IMG/VR virus record: IMGVR_UViG_3300020465_000039
Coordinates: 1 to 39,992 of that record
Length of the DNA stretch: 39,992 nt
From: a virus
Strand: one strand, 5' to 3'
Shown here: positions 35,855 through 39,992 of the stretch, piece by piece
Position numbering within the stretch: the first letter of the stretch is position 1
Layout of the letters: the number at the start of each line of letters is the position of its first letter
The notes under the pieces: generated by a model
What the model was told of the DNA's origin: nothing
What the model saw: the letters and a program-made list of their open reading frames with translations, nothing else
The model's database searches: none
Made by a program: the position numbers and the translations under genes

Positions 35855-35875
35855 TATTTATAGGGGTTATTTAGA
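35855..35875 (-). promoter_or_regulatory. Tandem late promoter elements TATAAATA and TCTAAATA
   Basis: On the minus strand TCTAAATA (35868-35875) is followed 5 nt later by TATAAATA (35855-35862), a perfect T4 late -10, 23 nt before the gp26 ATG. Both lie in the 45-bp gap between the tail-tube-family gene and gp26. Confidence 0.7.
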
Positions 35876-35877
35876 TT

Positions 35878-36723
35878 TTATCCAGCGTCAAACCAACCAG
35901 TGTCTGCACCAGAACCACCATTACCAAATAACTTATCTCCAAGTTGATTTGCGTAATCTATTTCTTCTTGAGACCTTTGAGGTATTAAATCTCTATTTCC
36001 TGCTCCAATGGTTGCTGGTGGGTTTAGAAGAGATTTTCCTTCACCACCACCCATAATTGCTCTTTCTGCAGCAGACTTATTTCTATCAGAACCAGAACCA
36101 ACAGATGCAGTTGAAGTTTTACCACAAACATACCTATCATAATTAAATGATGCAGTTGCTTTTAATACTTGAGAGTTTTGATACTGAACAACTGTTGAGT
36201 TTAATTCAATTGGATACAATCCACGAAAACCATATTCAAGTGTTTGTCTATAATTTCTTTCAAACTTAATAATCTTAGTACTATGAGATTTATATGACTT
36301 TGGATAATTCATTCTGTAATGATAAGCATCTTCTAGATTACTTCCACCAGATCCATTACTAATATATTCCATCCAATGCTCTAAGAACTTTAATGCCTTA
36401 TATTCATTGTCAACATAAAATTCTAATTGCATCTGAACAAACTTCTTAGTATGAGGCATTCTTTCAGCAATACCTTGATATTCACCTACAGCATCAATTG
36501 TCGCAAAAGCACTTCCAGGTAAAACTGCCTTACTACATAATAATCCTATTTCACGTAAATCAAACCTATCATCAACTCCTTTTGATTTTAAAAATTGAGT
36601 TAAATTAGGTCCCGATGATGAATAATTAGGAAGACCAAATTGAACTACGTAATGAGATGATTGTGCTACATTCTGAAACGTAGGTAAAATCTGAGATATT
36701 TTCTTTGGTATTGGGCGTGTCAC
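35878..36723 (-). CDS. Tail-tube-family protein (gp19/gp54-like, tail-tube initiator candidate)
   Basis: With a GTG start at 36723 the product is 281 residues beginning (V)TRPIPKKISQILPTFQNVAQSSHYVVQFGLP, the conserved N-terminus of this cyanophage family. Tail-tube-type blocks follow: IGLLCSKAVLPGSAFAT, GEYQGIAERMPHTKKF, LEFYVDNEYKALKFLEHWMEYI, TKIIKFERNYRQTLEYGFRGLYP and KATASFNYDRYVCGK. These resemble the T4 gp19 tube fold, which gp54 (baseplate-tail tube initiator) and gp48 share. An ORF extends upstream, but that part is antisense to gp4 and has no family similarity, so the longer start is rejected. A TCTAAATA element lies 26 nt before the GTG. The assignment to gp54 rather than another tube paralogue is moderate. 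Confidence 0.7.
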   Translation of the reverse strand: MTRPIPKKISQILPTFQNVAQSSHYVVQFGLPNYSSSGPNLTQFLKSKGVDDRFDLREIGLLCSKAVLPGSAFATIDAVGEYQGIAERMPHTKKFVQMQLEFYVDNEYKALKFLEHWMEYISNGSGGSNLEDAYHYRMNYPKSYKSHSTKIIKFERNYRQTLEYGFRGLYPIELNSTVVQYQNSQVLKATASFNYDRYVCGKTSTASVGSGSDRNKSAAERAIMGGGEGKSLLNPPATIGAGNRDLIPQRSQEEIDYANQLGDKLFGNGGSGADTGWFDAG

Positions 36724-36757
36724 TCTAAATAGTTCTACTATATCATTTCTATTTAGA
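36724..36757. promoter_or_regulatory. Divergent, symmetric late promoters in a 9-bp inverted repeat
   Basis: tctaaatag (36724-36732) and ctatttaga (36749-36757) form a perfect inverted repeat with a 16-bp spacer. Each arm is a TCTAAATA late element pointing across the gap: the plus-strand copy is 25 nt before the gp4 ATG, the minus-strand copy 26 nt before the tail-tube GTG. The two transcripts would overlap slightly at their 5' ends. Confidence 0.65.
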
Positions 36758-37194
36758 TGGCTTATAAAGGAAAATATCGACCATCTCACCCAAAAAAGTA
36801 TAAAGGTGATCCTACAGGTATAATTTTTAGGTCTTTGTGGGAAAGAAAGTTTATGGTTTACTGTGATCAAAACAAAAATGTATTGGAATGGGCTAGTGAA
36901 GAAATAGCATTACCATACAGATCTCCCGTAGATAATAAGGTTCATAGGTATTTTCCAGACTTCTATATGAAGATAAAAGAAACTAATGGTGCTATTAAAA
37001 ACTATGTTATTGAAGTAAAACCACTAAAACAATGTTCTCCTCCCAAAAAACCAAAAAGACAAACTAGAGGATATATGCGTGAAGCATATGAATATGCTAA
37101 AAATCAAGCAAAATGGCAAGCAGCAAAAGACTTTTGTGATGATAGACAATGGGAGTTTAAAGTAGTTACTGAAAAAGAACTAGGTATTAAGTGA
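36757..37194 (+). CDS. 4: Head completion protein gp4
   Basis: A 145-residue protein (T4 gp4, also called gp50/65, is 150) starting MAYKGKYRPSHPKKYKGDPTGIIFRSLWERKF. SLWERK (E30), RYFPDFY (D68) and VIEVKP (E86, K88) reproduce the TnsA/PD-(D/E)xK-like nuclease core found in gp4 homologues, and WQAAKDFCDDRQWEFKVVTE is the usual C-terminal block. In T4, gp4 is needed to finish DNA-filled heads so that tails can join. It is the first gene of the rightward unit, transcribed from TCTAAATA 25 nt upstream; its TGA overlaps the next ATG (TGATG). Confidence 0.88.
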   Translation: MAYKGKYRPSHPKKYKGDPTGIIFRSLWERKFMVYCDQNKNVLEWASEEIALPYRSPVDNKVHRYFPDFYMKIKETNGAIKNYVIEVKPLKQCSPPKKPKRQTRGYMREAYEYAKNQAKWQAAKDFCDDRQWEFKVVTEKELGIK

Positions 37195-37730
37195 TGGCAG
37201 AAAGTCTTTCGGAAAGAATGGCAGCTGCTGCCAAAAGAAACAAAGATGCAATCAAAAGCAAAAGAGGCATTGCACCTGAAAAGAATACTAAAAGTACTCT
37301 AACAACTAGAACAAAAGTAAAGAAGCAAGAAGGATCTTTTGTTGCCCGTCAAAAAGAAAAACTCAGACAAGAAAGAGAATCTAGAAATAGAGTATCACAT
37401 ATACTTAATGATCTAATTGGTACAGAACATCCTGACGATTTAATGTATAAAATCATCGGATCGTTATCATCAAGTGGTAGAACTCCACAGGAAGGAAAAT
37501 ATTATGTATTCATATACAATGCAAAAACACCCAATTTAAGATACGATCAACATCCTATGGTTGCAGTTACTGATGTTTTTGAATGGGGATTTCGTGGCAT
37601 CAATTTTCATTGGAATACTTATAGAAATTATACTTGGAATGAGATTGTAGATGGGTTATATGAGATAACACATTCAGAATTAACTGATCTTGATGGTGTA
37701 CCCTTTGCAAGATTCCGAATGAATGTATAA
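37194..37730 (+). CDS. Unassigned protein between gp4 and gp48, conserved-type virion gene
   Basis: A 178-residue protein. The ATG at 37194 is preferred to a GTG one codon earlier because it gives a TGATG overlap with gp4. Residues 1-70 are Lys/Arg-rich, Ala-rich and probably helical or disordered (MAESLSERMAAAAKRNKDAI). Residues about 75-178 form a compact beta-rich domain: MYKIIGSLSSSGRTPQEGKYYVFIY, YDQHPMVAVTDVFEWGFRGINFHW and NYTWNEIVDGLYEI. I do not recognise a T4 name. The 'YDxxPMV...GxNFHW' pattern recalls hypothetical proteins next to gp4 in other marine T4-like phages. Position in a neck/baseplate operon suggests a morphogenesis role. Confidence 0.65.
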   Translation: MAESLSERMAAAAKRNKDAIKSKRGIAPEKNTKSTLTTRTKVKKQEGSFVARQKEKLRQERESRNRVSHILNDLIGTEHPDDLMYKIIGSLSSSGRTPQEGKYYVFIYNAKTPNLRYDQHPMVAVTDVFEWGFRGINFHWNTYRNYTWNEIVDGLYEITHSELTDLDGVPFARFRMNV

Positions 37731-37733
37731 ATA
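37726..37733 (+). promoter_or_regulatory. T4 late promoter TATAAATA before gp48
   Basis: A perfect TATAAATA spans the last bases of the upstream gene (its stop TAA lies within it) and is 27 nt before the gp48 ATG. It is the best match to the T4 late consensus on the plus strand. Confidence 0.7.
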
Positions 37734-37760
37734 GATCATAATTAACGAAATAGGTCGATA

Positions 37761-38966
37761 ATGGGGATCAAACGTTGGACTGGTGGAACAGCAGATTTTC
37801 TTACATTTAATAGATGGGACTTTGATAAAAGAGGAAAGGGAGAAACTCCAAGTGGAAATAATAATGTAAAAGAGGTAACTGGGTCAACTGAACAAACAAC
37901 TCAAACTGGTTCTAAAAAAGATAATTACGGTGCTCCATTCTTTTTATCTTACCCATTAAATAGATCGCCAATTTCTAAGGAAGATAGTTTTTTAATACAA
38001 GCAGTAAAATATAGACCACCTGAAAAGGGTAAAGGTATTGGAGGAGGACTTGATCAAGATAGAGGTATTGATGGATTAAAGAAAGATTATGACAAGTTTA
38101 GTGAAGGTGGTAGTAAAGGAATAAAATATAATACCCAAATGGGAAGAAGTATGTCTTCCCGATATGATCAATATTCAAAAGGGAATGCAGGATTTAAACA
38201 ATTCACAAAGTTTTATATAGAACTACCTATACCACAACAAATAAGTGATACAACCTCTGTGACTTGGGGTGAAAGCACAATGAACCTATTTACAATAATG
38301 GGTATGGATATTGCAAACTCTATAATGGGTCAATCAGGAAAAGATAATTGGGATGACCTTATGACTATGGTTACTCAAGGAGTTCAAATTGATGGTATAG
38401 AAACAGGTGGTACATTATCAAATACTTTAAGATCTACATTAGCAGGTTTAGCAGTTAATCAATTTGGTGCAAATGTAACTGCAAATAATGTATTATCAAG
38501 AGGATCTGGAAATATATTAAACTCAAACAAGGAATTATTATTTGATGGTGTAAACTTAAGAGAATTTAGATTTGATGTTACTTTTACTGCAAGAGAAGAG
38601 AAAGAAGGAGAACGAATAAAGAAAATTATAAGATCCTTAAAACAAGCAATGTCTCCTAAAGCAGATGGCTTAGGATCAAGTGAATATAGTAAGAGTGGTG
38701 GTACTAGTGCAGGTGTTTTTGTAGCTGCTCCAGACCTATTCTTACTTAGATATTTGAGTGGTGGTAAACAACATCCATTCCTAAATGTATTCAAACCTTG
38801 TGCATTATCAGCATTAAGTGTTAATTATACAGGTAATGGAAACTATGCAACATATGAAAATGGAACACCAATACATATTAAGATGCAAATGACATTTAAA
38901 GAGACTAATCCAATATACGCTGAAGATTATGATAATGTCCCACTAACAGATGGAGTAGGATACTAA
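37761..38966 (+). CDS. 48: Baseplate tail-tube cap gp48
   Basis: A 401-residue protein (T4 gp48 is 364). The N-terminal ~150 residues are a polar extension (WTGGTADFLTFNRWDFDKRG...). After that come gp48 family blocks: FTKFYIELPIPQQISDTTSVTWGE, LLFDGVNLREFRFDVTFTAREEKEGERIKKIIRSLKQAM, APDLFLLRYLSGG, HPFLNVFKPCALSALSVNYTGNG and IHIKMQMTFKETNPIYAEDY. gp48 caps the baseplate hub and, together with gp54, starts tail-tube polymerization. It has a strong late promoter 27 nt upstream and its stop overlaps the gp53 start (TAATG). Confidence 0.88.
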   Translation: MGIKRWTGGTADFLTFNRWDFDKRGKGETPSGNNNVKEVTGSTEQTTQTGSKKDNYGAPFFLSYPLNRSPISKEDSFLIQAVKYRPPEKGKGIGGGLDQDRGIDGLKKDYDKFSEGGSKGIKYNTQMGRSMSSRYDQYSKGNAGFKQFTKFYIELPIPQQISDTTSVTWGESTMNLFTIMGMDIANSIMGQSGKDNWDDLMTMVTQGVQIDGIETGGTLSNTLRSTLAGLAVNQFGANVTANNVLSRGSGNILNSNKELLFDGVNLREFRFDVTFTAREEKEGERIKKIIRSLKQAMSPKADGLGSSEYSKSGGTSAGVFVAAPDLFLLRYLSGGKQHPFLNVFKPCALSALSVNYTGNGNYATYENGTPIHIKMQMTFKETNPIYAEDYDNVPLTDGVGY

Positions 38967-39673
38967 TGGGATATTTCAGACAACTACCTAATGTAAGTTA
39001 CCCATCACCATTATCAACTAAAACATCTTCTGGTGATTATATAATCGTTAAAAACTTTTTCAGAAAAGTTAAAATAATGGATTGGTTGTCAGATTCTGCA
39101 ACCGTTTTTAATAAGTTTATTATTGCAGATGACGCAAGACCTGATACAGTTGCAAGTGAAGTATATGGTTCTTCCGATCTAGATTTTGTAGTTGTTCTTA
39201 CTGCTGGCATAAGCAATATAAACAATGATTGGCCATTAAATGATCAAAAATTATATAATTACACAGTAAGTAAATATGGTCTTGAAAATATAAATAATAT
39301 ACATCACTATGAAACTTTTGAAATTAGAGATGATAAAAATAGATTAATATTAGAACAAGGAAGATCAGTAGATTCAGATTTTACAATTCCAGGTCCAGGA
39401 AGTGTTCCTCCATTCAATGAAACATGGACTGGAAAAACAGGTTCAAAAATAATACAATATGCAGGAAAAGTTGATATATCACCAGTACTAGGTATTTCTA
39501 ACTGGGAACATGAAACTAATAAAAATGAAGAGAAAAGATCAATAGATATTTTAAGACCAGAATTCTTACAAATGTTCTTACAAGATCTTAAGAGAATAAT
39601 GAGATATGATAGAAACTCACAATACCTAGATCCATTCCTCATTAAGACTGAAAATACTGCTTTATTGTCATAA
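38966..39673 (+). CDS. 53: Baseplate wedge subunit gp53
   Basis: A 235-residue protein (T4 gp53 is 196). It contains the gp53 blocks IIVKNFFRKVKI, ATVFNKFIIADDARPDTVASEVYGSSDLDFVVVLTAGI, NDWPLNDQKLYNYTVSKYG and NIHHYETFEI, and the C-terminal EEKRSIDILRPEFLQMFLQDLKRIMRYD. gp53 completes each baseplate wedge and mediates contacts between neighbouring wedges around the hub. It is translated with a one-base overlap after gp48 and is directly followed by a strong bidirectional terminator, ending the rightward unit. Confidence 0.9.
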   Translation: MGYFRQLPNVSYPSPLSTKTSSGDYIIVKNFFRKVKIMDWLSDSATVFNKFIIADDARPDTVASEVYGSSDLDFVVVLTAGISNINNDWPLNDQKLYNYTVSKYGLENINNIHHYETFEIRDDKNRLILEQGRSVDSDFTIPGPGSVPPFNETWTGKTGSKIIQYAGKVDISPVLGISNWEHETNKNEEKRSIDILRPEFLQMFLQDLKRIMRYDRNSQYLDPFLIKTENTALLS

Positions 39674-39700
39674 AAAAAGACCCCTTTATGGGGTCTTTTA
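39672..39700. terminator. Bidirectional intrinsic terminator between gp53 and gene 32
   Basis: AAAAGACCCC-TTTAT-GGGGTCTTTT forms a 10-bp stem (39675-39684 with 39690-39699). Rightward it ends gp53 transcription with TCTTTT; leftward it ends gene 32 transcription with a seven-T tract. The two convergent transcripts share one hairpin. Confidence 0.9.
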
Positions 39701-39714
39701 AGTTTTCTCTTAAA

Positions 39715-39992
39715 TTAACTTTCTGCTAATTTTGAGAAGTATGATAATGCGTCATCGTCATCATCTGAAGCAGATGCTTTAGATACAGATTCTACTGTCT
39801 CAGCAACAGGAACTGATGCTTTAACATCTTCAAACTCTTGCTCTATAGTTTCAGCATCGTTACGAACTTGCTTGTTACCAAGAACATTACTCAAACGAGT
39901 CTTGAGTTCATCATATGACTTGAACTGATCGGCAGCAACTAATTCTGCTAAGGAATGCTCCTTCTTCCAGACTGCTTCCATCGCATCGTCAT
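39715..39992 (-). CDS. 32: Single-stranded DNA-binding protein gp32, C-terminal part (runs off the right edge)
   Basis: The reading frame is open through the window edge; upstream of the first internal Met the frame reads D-D-A, so the true start is outside. HSLAELVAADQFKSYDELKTRLSNVLG aligns with T4 gp32 '[25 protein letters not shown]', the end of the core domain. The remaining ~60 residues are acidic and low-complexity, ending SDDDDDALSYFSKLAES, the acidic C-terminal tail that recruits replication and recombination proteins. gp32 coats ssDNA during replication, recombination and repair. It is a separate leftward unit that ends at the shared terminator. Confidence 0.88.
   Translation of the reverse strand, partial: DDAMEAVWKKEHSLAELVAADQFKSYDELKTRLSNVLGNKQVRNDAETIEQEFEDVKASVPVAETVESVSKASASDDDDDALSYFSKLAES

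Noticed and set aside
36724-36870. Upstream extension of the tail-tube-family gene
   Set aside because: It is antisense to gp4, has no family similarity, and would read through the divergent promoter; the GTG at 36723 gives the conserved N-terminus.
37191-37193. GTG start for the gene after gp4
   Set aside because: The ATG at 37194 overlaps the gp4 stop as TGATG, the pattern used elsewhere in this genome.

Overview
The window is part of the virion-morphogenesis region of a T4-type (Straboviridae-like) myovirus. The AT-rich composition, collagen-like and VGIGTT-repeat fibre proteins, a NodU-type carbamoyltransferase, small 2OG-Fe(II) oxygenases and T4 homologues gp4, gp5, gp26, gp32, gp48 and gp53 are typical of marine relatives infecting Prochlorococcus/Synechococcus or SAR11-like hosts. 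The host is inferred from gene content only. There are no tRNA, rRNA or CRISPR loci, and coding density is close to complete: the longest gap without a gene is 1450-1568, which holds a promoter and a terminator.

Layout from the left (mostly minus strand, so transcription runs leftward). 1-1480 is an accessory block: the start of an SF2 helicase, an adenine methyltransferase, and an endonuclease closely matching R.EcoRI. It has its own extended -10 promoters and lies just past the terminator of the structural operon. 1569-12204 holds three large fibre/structural proteins; the 1901-residue one ends in an S74 self-cleaving chaperone. 12240-13326 has three small genes, one with a tail-assembly-chaperone domain. 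13362-17195 is a 1277-residue collagen-like fibre protein with a cupredoxin-like insert and a His-rich tip. 17235-19965 is a tight operon: 2OG oxygenase, carbamoyltransferase, 2OG oxygenase. 20001-23423 is a second chaperone-domain protein and a second collagen-like fibre (985 aa). 23416-27748 holds two more virion proteins. 27748-36723 is the baseplate hub and tail-tube module: spike, gp5 OB-fold hub, gp27-like hub, two tape-measure-like proteins, a small chaperone-like protein, gp26 and a tail-tube-family protein. At 36724-36757 transcription diverges: gp4, an unknown protein, gp48 and gp53 run rightward to a bidirectional terminator, beyond which lies the 3' end of gene 32 on the minus strand.

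How it works together: most of the window builds the baseplate hub, tail tube and host-recognition fibres, under T4-like late promoters (TATAAATA, GATAAATA, CTAAATA variants) about 18-35 nt ahead of start codons. A second promoter class, TGCTATAAT(A/G), lies 19-21 nt ahead of the accessory genes (helicase, restriction-modification, small-gene module, oxygenase/carbamoyltransferase cassette), suggesting a different time of expression. The two points most worth pursuing are (i) a complete EcoRI-type restriction-modification operon in a T4-like phage whose window is poor in GAATTC, and (ii) a hydroxylase-carbamoyltransferase-hydroxylase operon between two collagen-like fibre genes whose Gly-X-Y repeats carry Lys and Pro at the Y position, which fits a fibre-modification system.
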